This document shows, piece by piece, positions 7,677-17,395 of a DNA stretch of 64,000 nt. The notes beneath the pieces are model-generated. The model did no database searches. It saw only the letters and a program-made list of their open reading frames with translations, and was not told the origin of the DNA. Source of the DNA: Burkholderiales bacterium Ga0077547 (lineage in GTDB: Bacteria; Pseudomonadota; Gammaproteobacteria; Burkholderiales; Burkholderiaceae_C); NCBI GenBank assembly GCA_001464195.1, contig LNEY01000008.1, positions 24,236-88,235 on the forward strand. Reading direction: 5' to 3'. Both the position numbers and the translations under genes were made by a program. Within the stretch, counting starts at the first letter, position 1, and the number at the start of each line of letters is the position of its first letter.

Positions 7677-9871
7677 GTGCGCTCCCAGGCGTGGAACTTC
7701 TCGACCCAAGCCAAAAGGCGCTTCGGTGCATGGGCGCGCTTCCATTCGCCCGCCACGTATTTGTTGGCCTCGGCCATCGTCGGGTAGCTGTGGATGGTGC
7801 CGAGCACCTGGTTCAAGCCCAGCCCGTGCTTCATCGCGAGCACGTACTCCGCCAGCAAATCACCGGCGTGTGCGCCGACGATGGTCACACCCAGAATCTT
7901 GTCCTTGCCAGGCACGGTGAGCACTTTGATGAAGCCATGCGCAGTGTCGTCGGCGATGGCGCGGTCGAGGTCGTCGAGGCCGTAGCGTGTCACTTCGACG
8001 GCCACGCCTTGCTGCTGGGCCTCGGCCTCCGACAAGCCGACGCGCGCCACCTCGGGGGCTGTGAACGTCGTCCACGGGATCACCGAATAGTCGGCCTTGA
8101 AGCGCTTGAATCGGCCAAACAGCGCATTGACCGCCGCATACCAGGCCTGGTGCGCAGCAACATGCGTGAATTGGTAAGGACCAGCGACATCGCCGACCGC
8201 ATAGATGTTCGGGTACTTCGTCTGCAAGTAGCCATCGATCTCGATGGTTTTGCGGTCCGACAGCGGTATGCCCAGCTCTTCGAGCCCGTAGCCGGTGACA
8301 CGCGCGCGACGGCCCACCGCGCAGAGCAGGGTGTCGAACTCGATCGCCGACTCGGCGCCGTCGGCCGTCTTGACGATCAGCCGCTTGACGAGCGTCTCGC
8401 CATGGCCCACTTGCTCGCAACGAACAGCCTGGTGGCCGAGCAACAGCTGCACGCCGTCGCTACGCAGCGCATCGGCAATCAGGGCCGACACTTCCTCATC
8501 CTCGCGGCCCATCACCCGTGTGGCTGCTTCGACCTGCGTGACCTGCGACCCCAGCCGTGCAAAGGCCTGCGACAGCTCGCAGCCGATCGGCCCGCCACCG
8601 AGCACCAGCAGGCGGCGCGGCAGTTCTTTGAGCTCCCACAGCGTGTCTGACGTCAGGCAACCCACCTCGGCCAGCCCCGGCAGCGGCGGCAGGTACGGTT
8701 CGGCGCCGGCGGCGATCACGATGCTGCGCGTGGTGAGCGTTTGCACCCCCTCCGGCGTGGTGATCTCCACCGTCCATGGCGAGGTGATGCGGGCGCGGCC
8801 TGCGACGACATCGACACCGAGCGAGCGGTAGCGCTCGACCGAGTCGTGCGGCGCGATGTCCTTGATGACCCGATGCACACGGGCCATCACCGCGGCGAAA
8901 TCGACCTGGAAATCGATGGCTGCCGCACCGCTGTCCGTGCCGCGCAAGCCGAGCGCCTGAGCTTGCCGCAACTCGTGCGCGAGCGTCGCTGAGCGGATCA
9001 GCGCCTTGCTCGGCACGCAGCCGAAATTCAGGCAATCGCCGCCCATCAAGTGCCCCTCGACCAGGGTCACCTTGGCCTTCACCGCCGCCGCGATGTACGA
9101 GGTGACCAGCCCGCCAGCGCCGGCGCCGATGACGACCAGATTGCGGTCGAACTGCGCGGGCTTCGTCCATGCCGCGTAGACCTGGCGCCGCTGGATGACG
9201 CCCAGCAGCGCCTTGGCGATCAGCGGAAACACGCCGAGCAGCACGAAGCTCAGCAGCAGGCCGGGCGAGAGCACATCGCCTGGCGCCTGAATGCTCGCGA
9301 GCTGCGTCCCCGCATTCACGAACACCGCCGTGCCGGCCAGCATGCCGAGTTGGCTGACCCCGTAAAAGCGCCCGGCGCCGATGGGCGTCAGACCGGCGAG
9401 CAGATTGACCAGAAAGAACGGAAACACCGGTACCAGTCGCAGCGTCAACAGATAGAACGCCCCGTCGCGCGCCATGCCCTCGTTGATCGGTGCGAGCTGC
9501 TTGCCGAAGCGCGATTGAATGCTGTCTCGCAGCAGGTAGCGCGACGCCAGAAATGCCAGCAAAGCCCCGACACTGGAGGCGAACGAGACGATCACCAGCC
9601 CGATGCCCAGGCCGAACATGGCGCCGGCCGCCAAGGTCAGGATCGTGGCCCCCGGGATCGACAGCGCCGCAGCGGCCACATAGATGGCGAAGAAGCCGAG
9701 CGCGGTGGCGAGCGGACGCTGGTCGTAGAGACCCACGAGCGCGTCGCGGCTGGACTTGAGCGATTCGAGCGTGAGCAGCCGCCCGAGGTCGAAGTACCCG
9801 TACAGCCCCACCCCGACCAGCGCAGCGAGCCCGACGCCGACCCACAGTGCGCGTTTCGGCGGCGCAGCCAT
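7673..9871 (-). CDS. Fusion of VTT/TVP38 membrane domain and MerA-like disulfide oxidoreductase
   Basis: 732 aa. Residues about 10-230 contain a TVP38/TMEM64 (VTT) membrane domain with several hydrophobic helices and the typical LRLVPVFPFFLVNLLAG segment. From about 245 a flavin disulfide reductase begins with VVIGAGAGGLV, then GDCLNFGCVPSKAL carrying the redox-active CxxxxC pair, a second VLGGGPIGCELSQ nucleotide site, IYAVGDVAG, and a dimer interface ending in the HxxPTMAE segment. The MerA C-terminal vicinal cysteines and the N-terminal HMA domain are absent, so mercury reduction is not indicated. It starts one base inside the arsS stop. Membrane-tethered thiol redox chemistry on an arsenical or lipid is inferred. 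Confidence 0.85.
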   Translation of the reverse strand: MAAPPKRALWVGVGLAALVGVGLYGYFDLGRLLTLESLKSSRDALVGLYDQRPLATALGFFAIYVAAAALSIPGATILTLAAGAMFGLGIGLVIVSFASSVGALLAFLASRYLLRDSIQSRFGKQLAPINEGMARDGAFYLLTLRLVPVFPFFLVNLLAGLTPIGAGRFYGVSQLGMLAGTAVFVNAGTQLASIQAPGDVLSPGLLLSFVLLGVFPLIAKALLGVIQRRQVYAAWTKPAQFDRNLVVIGAGAGGLVTSYIAAAVKAKVTLVEGHLMGGDCLNFGCVPSKALIRSATLAHELRQAQALGLRGTDSGAAAIDFQVDFAAVMARVHRVIKDIAPHDSVERYRSLGVDVVAGRARITSPWTVEITTPEGVQTLTTRSIVIAAGAEPYLPPLPGLAEVGCLTSDTLWELKELPRRLLVLGGGPIGCELSQAFARLGSQVTQVEAATRVMGREDEEVSALIADALRSDGVQLLLGHQAVRCEQVGHGETLVKRLIVKTADGAESAIEFDTLLCAVGRRARVTGYGLEELGIPLSDRKTIEIDGYLQTKYPNIYAVGDVAGPYQFTHVAAHQAWYAAVNALFGRFKRFKADYSVIPWTTFTAPEVARVGLSEAEAQQQGVAVEVTRYGLDDLDRAIADDTAHGFIKVLTVPGKDKILGVTIVGAHAGDLLAEYVLAMKHGLGLNQVLGTIHSYPTMAEANKYVAGEWKRAHAPKRLLAWVEKFHAWERT

Positions 9872-10872
9872 CAGGCGAGAGAGGTGGAGACGGTGCCAGG
9901 TGACGCCGCCAGCGCACCCCCGCAACTGCTCCCCTGACCCGCGGTGCAGCCATAGCAGTGGTCGGCCACGCGGATGAATTCGCCCACCCCGTCGGTGGCG
10001 AGCAGGTCTCGCAAGTGCGGCTTGGCGCGGCCTTGCAGGCGAGCGGGCAGGGCGAGCATCTGGTTGAAATCGCAGTCGTACAGGTCACCCTGCCAATCCA
10101 CGCTGAGCATCGAGTTGCACATCACCGTGTCCAGGTTCTCGGCGCGGTAGGCGTTCTTCAGCAACTGCAGGTAGGTCTGGAACGTGCCCTTGGAGACCAG
10201 CGTGCTGCCGAAGCGCTGGATCGGCATGTTGGCCAGCGTGTAGAGCCGGTTGAAGCGGATGCCGAAATGCGCCAGCAACTCGCGCTTGTAGTCGGCTTCG
10301 AGCTGCGCCTGCGGCGGAGGCAGCACCGGGCCTTGCGGGTTGTAGACAAGGTTGAGCAGCAGGCCGCGTGATTCGTCGGCATAGCCGAGGGCATTGAGCT
10401 GCCGCAGCCCGGCGATGCTGCGGTCGAACACGCCGTCGCCCCGCTGTCGATCGACGTTCTCGACCGAATAGCAGGGCAGCGAGGCGACCACTTCAACGCC
10501 GTGCTCGGCCAGAAACTCGGCCAGCCCCTCCTGGCCGGGCTCCGACAGGATGGTCAGGTTGCAGCGGTCGATCACGCGCACACCCAGCGCGCGGGCCGCT
10601 TGCACCAGGCGACGGAAATGCATGTTCAGTTCCGGTGCACCTCCGGTCAGGTCGAGCGTTTCGATGCGCCGTGCGCGCAGCACGCCGATGACCTCGTCAA
10701 TGGTCGCGCTGTCCATCATCTCGGTGCGCGACGGTCCGGCATTCACGTGGCAGTGCAGGCAGCTCTGGTTGCAGCGGTAGCCGAGGTTGACCTGCAAGGT
10801 CGTGAGCCGGGCGCGCTGCAGGGCCGGGAAGTCGGTGTTGGTGGCGGCAAGCAGGGGTAGCGTGGGGTGCAT
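9871..10872 (-). CDS. arsS: Arsenosugar biosynthesis radical SAM protein ArsS (cysteine form)
   Basis: 333 aa radical SAM enzyme. The [4Fe-4S]-SAM motif is CNQSCLHC at C34, C38 and C41 within GYRCNQSCLHCHVNAGP; a GGAPELN segment follows. The C-terminal signature DHCYGCTAGQGSSCGG near 303-318 is the 'selenodomain'; at the position that is selenocysteine in many relatives this protein has an ordinary Cys codon (TGC), so no recoding is needed. Family role: addition of a 5'-deoxyadenosyl group from SAM to dimethylarsenite, the first committed arsenosugar step. It heads the operon that ends with arsM. A 131 bp upstream region is shared with the divergent ABC gene. No arsR gene lies in the window. 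Confidence 0.9.
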   Translation of the reverse strand: MHPTLPLLAATNTDFPALQRARLTTLQVNLGYRCNQSCLHCHVNAGPSRTEMMDSATIDEVIGVLRARRIETLDLTGGAPELNMHFRRLVQAARALGVRVIDRCNLTILSEPGQEGLAEFLAEHGVEVVASLPCYSVENVDRQRGDGVFDRSIAGLRQLNALGYADESRGLLLNLVYNPQGPVLPPPQAQLEADYKRELLAHFGIRFNRLYTLANMPIQRFGSTLVSKGTFQTYLQLLKNAYRAENLDTVMCNSMLSVDWQGDLYDCDFNQMLALPARLQGRAKPHLRDLLATDGVGEFIRVADHCYGCTAGQGSSCGGALAASPGTVSTSLA

Positions 10873-11003
10873 CGGTGGCGTCCTCTTGGGTTCAACTGCA
10901 GACCGAGACGCAGGCCTTGGAACTGGTCGGCGTTCGCAAGCGCACCTTACAACCAGATCGCAAGACCGTGCTGGCTCGCCGTGGGTCCGAGTAGCATCTT
11001 TCC

Positions 11004-12896
11004 ATGCGAGCGGCCATGCTGAACATCACCGACCTGAAGGTGGCGCTCGACGCCGATGCCGGCCTGGTGCGCGCGATCGATGGCCTGTCGCTGTGCATCG
11101 AGCGCGGCGAAACCTTTGCGCTGGTGGGCGAATCCGGTTGCGGCAAGAGCATGACGGCGCTGGCGCTGATGCGGCTGCTGCCGGAGAACGGCCGCGTCAC
11201 CGATGGGCGCGTCGAGATCGAAGGCCAGGAGACCCTGTCATTGCCTGAATCGGCGATGCGTCGGCTGCGCGGGGGGCGCATCGGCATGATCTTCCAGGAG
11301 CCGGCCACCAGCCTGAACCCGGTCATGCGCGTGGGCGATCAGATCGTCGAGGCGATCGAGACGCACACGGCGCTGCGCGGCGCGCAAGCCCGAGCGAAGG
11401 CCATCGAATGGCTGGGGCGCGTTGGCATCCCCGAGCCCGAGCGGCGCATCGACGACTACCCGTTTCGCATGAGCGGTGGGCAGAAGCAGCGGGTGATGAT
11501 CGCCATCGCCCTGGCCGCCGAGCCGGCTTTTCTGGTGGCCGATGAGCCGACCACCGCGCTCGATGTCGCGATCCAGGCGCAGATCCTGGAACTGCTCAAG
11601 CAGTTGCAGCGCGAGCAAGGCATGGGCCTGCTCTTGATCACGCACGATCTGGCGGTGGTGTCCGGCATGGCGCAGCGGGTGGCGCTGATGTACGCCGGGC
11701 AGATCGTCGAGGTGGCCAGCGCCGCCGAGTTTTTCAGTGCGCCGAAGCACCCGTATGCCCGGCTGTTGCTGCAGTCGCTGCCCCAGGCACACCAGCGCGG
11801 CGCACCGCTCGCGGCCATCGCAGGCACGGTGCCTGCGTTGTCGCAAGCCTTCGTGGGGTGCCGTTTCGCGCCGCGATGTGATCGGGTCGTGGATCGTTGC
11901 CACCGCGATGCGCCTGTGCTGCTGCCACTCACGGTGCAGGATGCCACCCCCGCGGATGTGCCACGCGAAGTGCGGTGCTGGCTGCATGCCCCATCGGCTA
12001 CCGCCTGGGCGGCAGCGCCATCCACACCGCGGGCTGAGCCGCTCGGCGCCTCTGCAGCGCCACCGCCAGCGACCGCGTGGTCTGGTGGCGCGGCGTTGCT
12101 GCTTGATGTGCAGCACCTGTCGGTGCGCTTCCCGATTCGCAACGGCGTGTTCCAGCGTGTCACCTCGCATGCCTTGGCGGTGGACGATGTGTCGTTGCAG
12201 GTCCGCCGCGGTGAAACGATGGCTCTGGTCGGCGAGTCAGGTTGCGGCAAGACGACGCTGGGCAAGGCGATCGTGCAGTTGCTTCGCGGCCAGGCGCAGA
12301 TCGAGGGTCGGGCCGTGCTGGAGGGGCAAGAACTTTTCGGCCTGCACGGTGAAACCTTGCGGCTGGCGAGGCGGTCGGTGCAAATGATCTTCCAGGACCC
12401 CTATGCGTCGCTGAATCCACGCATGCGGGTGTTCGAGCTGTTGGAGGAGGGCGTGCTGACGCTGCGTCCTGAACTCGATGGCGCGGCGCGACGCGCGCTG
12501 CTGGAGTCGCTGGTCGATCGCGTCGGACTGCGCCGCGAGGCGCTGCAGCGCTACCCGCACGAGTTCTCGGGTGGGCAGCGGCAGCGCATCGCGATTGCCC
12601 GCGCGTTGGCGGTCGAGCCGAAGCTGATCGTCTGCGACGAGCCCACGTCGGCGCTGGACGTCTCGGTGCAGGCGCAGATCCTGAACCTGCTGAAGCGGTT
12701 GCAATCGGAGCTGGGGCTGTCCTATCTGTTCATCACTCACCACCTGGGCGTCGTCGAATACATGGCGGACCACGTGGCGGTGATGCATCGCGGACGCATC
12801 GATGAGGCGGGCCCGACCGAGGATCTCTTGGCCCACCCGCAGCGTGACTACACCCGGCGACTGCTGTCGGCTGTTCCTCGGCTGGTCAGGTTCTAA
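11004..12896 (+). CDS. Dipeptide/microcin-type ABC transporter, two fused ATPase domains (YejF/GsiA-like)
   Basis: 630 aa with two ABC modules. Walker A GESGCGKS occurs near 42-49 and again near 409-416; signatures are MSGGQKQR and FSGGQRQR; Walker B segments are [10 protein letters not shown] and [10 protein letters not shown]. The oligopeptide-transporter C-terminal cysteine-bearing extension ([14 protein letters not shown]) follows the first module, as in DppD/OppD families. A proline/alanine-rich linker joins the halves. The start may instead be the ATG at 11016 (MLNITDL). No permease or substrate-binding genes are adjacent, so in this window it is an orphan; the cognate membrane proteins are presumably elsewhere. 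Confidence 0.85.
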   Translation: MRAAMLNITDLKVALDADAGLVRAIDGLSLCIERGETFALVGESGCGKSMTALALMRLLPENGRVTDGRVEIEGQETLSLPESAMRRLRGGRIGMIFQEPATSLNPVMRVGDQIVEAIETHTALRGAQARAKAIEWLGRVGIPEPERRIDDYPFRMSGGQKQRVMIAIALAAEPAFLVADEPTTALDVAIQAQILELLKQLQREQGMGLLLITHDLAVVSGMAQRVALMYAGQIVEVASAAEFFSAPKHPYARLLLQSLPQAHQRGAPLAAIAGTVPALSQAFVGCRFAPRCDRVVDRCHRDAPVLLPLTVQDATPADVPREVRCWLHAPSATAWAAAPSTPRAEPLGASAAPPPATAWSGGAALLLDVQHLSVRFPIRNGVFQRVTSHALAVDDVSLQVRRGETMALVGESGCGKTTLGKAIVQLLRGQAQIEGRAVLEGQELFGLHGETLRLARRSVQMIFQDPYASLNPRMRVFELLEEGVLTLRPELDGAARRALLESLVDRVGLRREALQRYPHEFSGGQRQRIAIARALAVEPKLIVCDEPTSALDVSVQAQILNLLKRLQSELGLSYLFITHHLGVVEYMADHVAVMHRGRIDEAGPTEDLLAHPQRDYTRRLLSAVPRLVRF

Positions 12897-13059
12897 TCCA
12901 GGCGCGACCCAGCGGTGGGGCAGACAAGCCCCGCTGTCGCTGGCGGTCGGCGGTCTGAAGCAGGGCTTTCAGGTCGGCTATGACGATCGCTACTACGATT
13001 CGTGCGATGGCGCTGTGTATGCGAACCTGAACCACTGTTTCTGAGCTCTCTCGACTCTG

Positions 13060-13749
13060 ATGGATTTTTCTCGATCTGCCGACGATCCGCGTCGCCATGC
13101 ATGGGGGCTGGGCCTCGTCATCGTGCTGCATGGGGTGGTGATCTATGCGCTGGTCCATGGTCTGGCGCAGCAGGTCGTCGACGTGGTCCGCGTGCCGGTG
13201 GTGGCTCGGCTGATCGAAGAAGTCGCTCCGCCCCCGCCGCCTCCACCGCCAGAGCCGCCCCCGCCGGCCGCTGTAGTGGCGCCACCCAAGCGCCTGCCCC
13301 CGCCGCCGGTGGTCGTGCCCGAGCCAGAGATTCCCGTGGTCCCGCCACCTCAAGCTGCCCCCACCATCACCGCTGCTCCCCCTGCGCCTGCGCCCGCGCC
13401 GGTCGATCCGGCGCCAGCGCCGCCAGCAGCTGCGCCCGAGCCTGCATCGCCCGCCTCGGGGACGGGTCGACCGCAGGTGCTGGCGGCCGGTATCGCATGC
13501 AGCCGAACCCCGCCGCCGGTGGCGCCCAGCGTGTCCAGCGAAGTCAAGGGCAGCCTGTTCGTGATCGGCACCTTGAAGGCCGGCCGCGTGGTGCAAGTCG
13601 ACATAGACCGCAACACGCTCAAGGGTGTGCCCGATCGGCGCACACTGCGCGCCTTCATCAGCGCTGTCGAGGTGGCGATGAAGGAAGGCTACGTGTGCAC
13701 CGGTGATGGTGTGCAGATACGCCAGGAGTTCTTCTTCGACATTCGATGA
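13060..13749 (+). CDS. tonB: TonB-like energy transducer with short, atypical C-terminal domain
   Basis: 229 aa. A short cytoplasmic start is followed by one transmembrane helix near 16-40 (GLGLVIVLHGVVIYALVHGL), then a Pro/Glu/Ala-rich spacer from about 53 to 145 expected to span the periplasm. The C-terminal part from about 155 has GSLFVIGTLKAGRVVQVDID and a final VQIRQEFFFDIR, which fits the beta-alpha-beta of TonB but is short, and two cysteines (about 146 and 218) could form a disulfide. It is followed by exbB and two exbD genes, so it should couple the proton gradient to an outer membrane receptor. No receptor gene is present nearby. Confidence 0.8.
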   Translation: MDFSRSADDPRRHAWGLGLVIVLHGVVIYALVHGLAQQVVDVVRVPVVARLIEEVAPPPPPPPPEPPPPAAVVAPPKRLPPPPVVVPEPEIPVVPPPQAAPTITAAPPAPAPAPVDPAPAPPAAAPEPASPASGTGRPQVLAAGIACSRTPPPVAPSVSSEVKGSLFVIGTLKAGRVVQVDIDRNTLKGVPDRRTLRAFISAVEVAMKEGYVCTGDGVQIRQEFFFDIR

Positions 13750-13832
13750 CGGGTGGCCTGCGTCCGCCTGCCGCCTTGACCATTTCTTGTTTCCATCACC
13801 TACCGTCATGGCCGCATGGCCACCTCTCTCTG

Positions 13833-14645
13833 ATGAACATCTTCCTGTCTGACAAATTCCAACGCACCGTCGAACGGATGCTCGAGCGAACGCTGTACCG
13901 CTGGTCGTGCGGGCTGTTGATCGGTATGGTCTCGATCGCCGCGCAGGCGCAGGCGCCTGCGGCGGGGATCACGCAGGCCGTCGTCGACAACCCGTACGGC
14001 CTGGCTGCCTTGTGGGCGCAAGGTGACTTCGTGGCCCGGGGCACGCTGTTCATCCTGGTGCTGATGAGCGTGGGCAGCTGGTACATCCTGGTCACGCGAC
14101 TGGCCGCGAGCCTGAAGTTGAGTGCCGAGGCCCGATCGGTGCGGCAAAGCTTCTTCAAGGCGACCACGCTGAGTGCGGGTGTGGCCACCCTCGGCGAGGG
14201 CAGTGCGTTTCGCTACATTGCCGAGGCCGGCATCAACGCCCGCGAGCACCACGAGGGCACGCTGACCGAGCACATCGACCGCAATACCTGGATCACGATG
14301 TGTGTGCAACGCAGCGTCGATGAGGTTCAGTCGCGCCTGCAGGGCGGCCTGGCCATCCTGGCGACGGTGGGGTCCACCGCGCCGTTCGTGGGCTTGTTCG
14401 GCACGGTCTGGGGCATCTATCACGCGCTGACGGCGATCGGCGTGGCCGGTCAGGCCAGCATCGACAAGGTGGCGGGCCCGGTGGGTGAAGCGTTGATCAT
14501 GACGGCCATCGGCCTGGCGGTGGCGGTGCCAGCGGTGCTGGGCTACAACGCGCTGGTGCGCCGCAACAAGGTCACGATGGACGCGGTGCGCGGCTTTGCG
14601 GCCGATCTGCACGGCATCTTGCTGGGCGCGAAGAACCTGCGCTGA
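13833..14645 (+). CDS. exbB: MotA/TolQ/ExbB proton channel family protein
   Basis: 270 aa. The N-terminus has a helix near 23-41 ending AAQAQA, resembling a signal peptide or extra helix as in longer ExbB forms. Then come a helix near 68-90 (FILVLMSVGSWYILVTRL), the large cytoplasmic loop, and two C-terminal helices with the conserved ILATVGSTAPFVGLFGTVWGI and EALIMTAIGLAVAVPAVLGYN segments. It forms the proton-conducting pentamer around ExbD. ATG 13833 is preferred over an upstream in-frame start because it begins directly before the hydrophobic region. Gene order tonB-exbB-exbD-exbD indicates one operon. Confidence 0.9.
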   Translation: MNIFLSDKFQRTVERMLERTLYRWSCGLLIGMVSIAAQAQAPAAGITQAVVDNPYGLAALWAQGDFVARGTLFILVLMSVGSWYILVTRLAASLKLSAEARSVRQSFFKATTLSAGVATLGEGSAFRYIAEAGINAREHHEGTLTEHIDRNTWITMCVQRSVDEVQSRLQGGLAILATVGSTAPFVGLFGTVWGIYHALTAIGVAGQASIDKVAGPVGEALIMTAIGLAVAVPAVLGYNALVRRNKVTMDAVRGFAADLHGILLGAKNLR

Positions 14646-14676
14646 CCGTCCGTTTCACTTCGACTGCCAACAGATC

Positions 14677-15099
14677 ATGGCTCTTCAACTGCGCTCCGGC
14701 GACGACGACGAGGTCAACGCCAGCATCAACACCACGCCGCTGGTCGACGTGATGCTGGTGCTGCTGATCATTTTTTTGATCACCATTCCCGTGGTCCGGC
14801 AGACGGTGCCGATGTCACTTCCCAAGGAGGTCAACCAGCCGCGCCAGACCAAGCCCGAGAACATCGAGATCTCGGTCGACCGAGAAGGGCGCGTCTATTG
14901 GAACGCACAGCCGCTGGCCGACCATGCGGCACTCGTCGACCGGCTGAAGATCGAAGGCGCCAGGCAGCCGCAGCCCGAGGTGCAGGTGCGCGGCGACGAA
15001 AAGACCCGCTACGAGGCGGTGGGCCGGGTGATCTACGCCTGCCAGCGCGCCGGCATTGCGAAGGTCGGCTTCGTCACCGAACCGCCACCGAAGTCGTGA
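14677..15099 (+). CDS. exbD: ExbD/TolR biopolymer transport protein (first copy)
   Basis: 140 aa. A short cytoplasmic segment with NASINTTPLVDVML carries the conserved membrane Asp (about 26) needed for proton flow, followed by a single helix LVLLIIFLITIPVV and a periplasmic domain with QPEVQVRGDEKTRYEAVGRV. It starts 31 bases after exbB and is followed 28 bases later by a second exbD. The two copies differ clearly in sequence, suggesting a heteromeric ExbD pair rather than a recent duplication. Confidence 0.9.
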   Translation: MALQLRSGDDDEVNASINTTPLVDVMLVLLIIFLITIPVVRQTVPMSLPKEVNQPRQTKPENIEISVDREGRVYWNAQPLADHAALVDRLKIEGARQPQPEVQVRGDEKTRYEAVGRVIYACQRAGIAKVGFVTEPPPKS

Positions 15100-15127
15100 T
15101 GGCCTCCAGCATCGAAAGCAACCACCC

Positions 15128-15553
15128 ATGGCCATGAACATCGGCTCCGGCCGCAGCGACGAACCCGAGGTGATCATGGACATCAACACCACGCCGTTGA
15201 TCGACGTGATGCTGGTGCTGATCATCATGCTGATCATCACCATCCCGGTGCAGCTGCATGCGGTCAGCCTCAACATGCCGCAGGCCAGCGAGCCCCCGCT
15301 GGTGAAGCCGGAGGTGGTGGCACTGACCATCGAGGCCGATGGCACGCTGATCTGGAACGGCGAGGCGCTGGCCGATCGAGCGGCCCTGGAAACACGCCTG
15401 CAAGCGGCAGCCGCTCAGGCAGAGCAGCCCGAGCTGCACCTGCGCGCGGACAAGGCAGTTGACTACGGTGTCGTTGCGATGGTGCTGGCAAGCGCGCAGC
15501 GCCTGGGCGTGACCAAGCTGGGCATGGTCGGTCAGGAGCAGTTCGGGCCCTGA
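15128..15553 (+). CDS. exbD: ExbD/TolR biopolymer transport protein (second copy)
   Basis: 141 aa. MDINTTPLIDVMLVLIIML gives the conserved Asp and single transmembrane helix, followed by a periplasmic domain ending near ADKAVDYGVVAMVLASAQR. Start at 15128 (MAMNIGSG); the ATG two codons later is equally possible. It is the last gene of the tonB-exbB-exbD-exbD unit, and a long perfect hairpin follows only a few bases after its stop. ExbBDD arrangements with two ExbDs are known in xanthomonads and some other proteobacteria. Confidence 0.9.
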   Translation: MAMNIGSGRSDEPEVIMDINTTPLIDVMLVLIIMLIITIPVQLHAVSLNMPQASEPPLVKPEVVALTIEADGTLIWNGEALADRAALETRLQAAAAQAEQPELHLRADKAVDYGVVAMVLASAQRLGVTKLGMVGQEQFGP

Positions 15554-15558
15554 AAAAC

Positions 15559-15597
15559 CGAAGCCCCTGGCTCGCACCGTGCGAGCCAGGGGCTTCG
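15559..15597 (-). terminator. Long perfect hairpin between convergent exbD and adk
   Basis: CGAAGCCCCTGGCTCGCAC pairs with its exact reverse complement around a one-base centre. On the minus strand the stem is followed by GGTTTTT, a proper intrinsic terminator for adk. On the plus strand there is no T-run, but the stem could still stop or protect the exbD transcript. Confidence 0.75.
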
Positions 15598-15628
15598 ATG
15601 CTGGACGGCGCCAGCCGTCAGCGGGGCG

Positions 15629-16351
<723 letters not shown>

Positions 16352-16388
16352 TTAAAACCGAACAGGACGGTCTCCGGGATAGGCTGGC

Positions 16389-17153
16389 CTAGCGGCTGCC
16401 AGCCACGATCCGGCGCACACGTTCCAGGTCCTCCGGCGTGTCCACGCCGATTGCGGCAGCAGTGGTGCTCAGATGCACGGCGATGCGTTCGCCGTGCCAC
16501 AGCACCCGCAGCTGCTCCAGCGACTCGACCTGCTCCAGAGGGCTCACGGCCAGCGTCGGAAATCGGCGAAGAAATCCGGCGCGGTACGCATAGATGCCAA
16601 TGTGGCGCAGGGGAGCGATGTCGCCAATGGCTGGGGCGCCAGCGGCGCTGCCGTCGCGCCACCAGGGGATCGGCGCGCGTGAGAAATACAAGGCACGACC
16701 TGCCGCGTCGCAAACGACTTTCACCACGTTGGGATTGGCGAGGTCGTGCGGGTCGTCGATGGTGTGCGCCGCGGTACCGACGACGCAGTCGGGTTGCGAC
16801 AGCAGCGTGCCGGCCACGGCATCGATCAGCGCGGGATCGATCAATGGCTCGTCGCCTTGCACGTTGACGACGACCGCGTCGCCCTGGAGGCCGAGCAACG
16901 CACACGCTTCAGCCAATCGATCGCTGCCGTTGGCGTGGTCCCGGCGCGTCAGGATCGCCCTGACCTGATGCGCTTCGCAGGCCGCGACGATCTCGGCATC
17001 GTCTGCGGCCACCACGGTCTGCCCTGCGGACGACCGTGCTGCTTGCCGCGCCACACGCACCACCATCGGCAGGCCGGCGATGTCAGCCAGCGGCTTGCCC
17101 GGCAGGCGTGTCGACGCCATGCGCGCAGGGATCAACACCGTGAAGCGCATCAC
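16389..17153 (-). CDS. kdsB: 3-deoxy-manno-octulosonate cytidylyltransferase (CMP-KDO synthetase)
   Basis: 254 aa. Signature [20 protein letters not shown] near 4-23, [14 protein letters not shown] near 98-111 (metal and CTP site) and [12 protein letters not shown] near 185-196. It activates KDO with CTP for lipopolysaccharide inner-core synthesis in the cytoplasm. It starts 11 bases after the Trm112-like gene and belongs with lpxK in the envelope operon. Length and motifs are normal. Confidence 0.97.
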   Translation of the reverse strand: MMRFTVLIPARMASTRLPGKPLADIAGLPMVVRVARQAARSSAGQTVVAADDAEIVAACEAHQVRAILTRRDHANGSDRLAEACALLGLQGDAVVVNVQGDEPLIDPALIDAVAGTLLSQPDCVVGTAAHTIDDPHDLANPNVVKVVCDAAGRALYFSRAPIPWWRDGSAAGAPAIGDIAPLRHIGIYAYRAGFLRRFPTLAVSPLEQVESLEQLRVLWHGERIAVHLSTTAAAIGVDTPEDLERVRRIVAGSR

Positions 17154-17164
17154 TCGCTCGGATT

Positions 17165-17395
17165 TCAGGCGGGATCTGACGGAGAGGGCATCGGAAAGAT
17201 GGGCGCTGCCGGCGGCGCGCTGCCAATCTCCCGGGCTTCGCCTTCCAGCATCACCGGAATGCCGTCTCGCACGGGAAACGCCAGTCGGTCAGCGTGGCAA
17301 ACCAGTTCCTGGCGCTCATGGTGCGGCGGACGCCAGTGATCCAGAGGGCCCTTGCACAGCGGGCACACCAGCAACTCAAGCAGTCGTGTCTCCAT
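17165..17395 (-). CDS. Trm112/YcaR-family small zinc-ribbon-like protein
   Basis: 76 aa. [18 protein letters not shown] has the CPLCKG knuckle, and [12 protein letters not shown] near 45-56 is the other conserved block; as in many bacterial members the second cysteine pair is incomplete (one Cys in [10 protein letters not shown]). Start at 17395 overlaps the end of lpxK by 20 bases. It usually sits between lpxK and kdsB and may act as a small partner or activator protein; no direct function is known for the bacterial form. An upstream extension to 17458 is not conserved in type and is rejected. Confidence 0.85.
   Translation of the reverse strand: METRLLELLVCPLCKGPLDHWRPPHHERQELVCHADRLAFPVRDGIPVMLEGEAREIGSAPPAAPIFPMPSPSDPA

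Noticed and set aside
7673..9871. Mercuric reductase (mer operon)
   Set aside because: No HMA domain, no C-terminal cysteine pair and no merR/merT/merP; the VTT fusion and arsS linkage point elsewhere.
9871..10872. In-frame UGA selenocysteine in ArsS
   Set aside because: The site holds TGC, and the only TGA is the true stop that overlaps the next gene.
12910..12936. Hairpin after the double-ATPase ABC gene as terminator
   Set aside because: CAGCGG-T-GGGGC and GCCCCGCTG pair only with a bulge and there is no T-run.
13746..13832. 29-codon N-terminal extension of exbB
   Set aside because: Not conserved in type, and ATG 13833 lies directly before the first helix.
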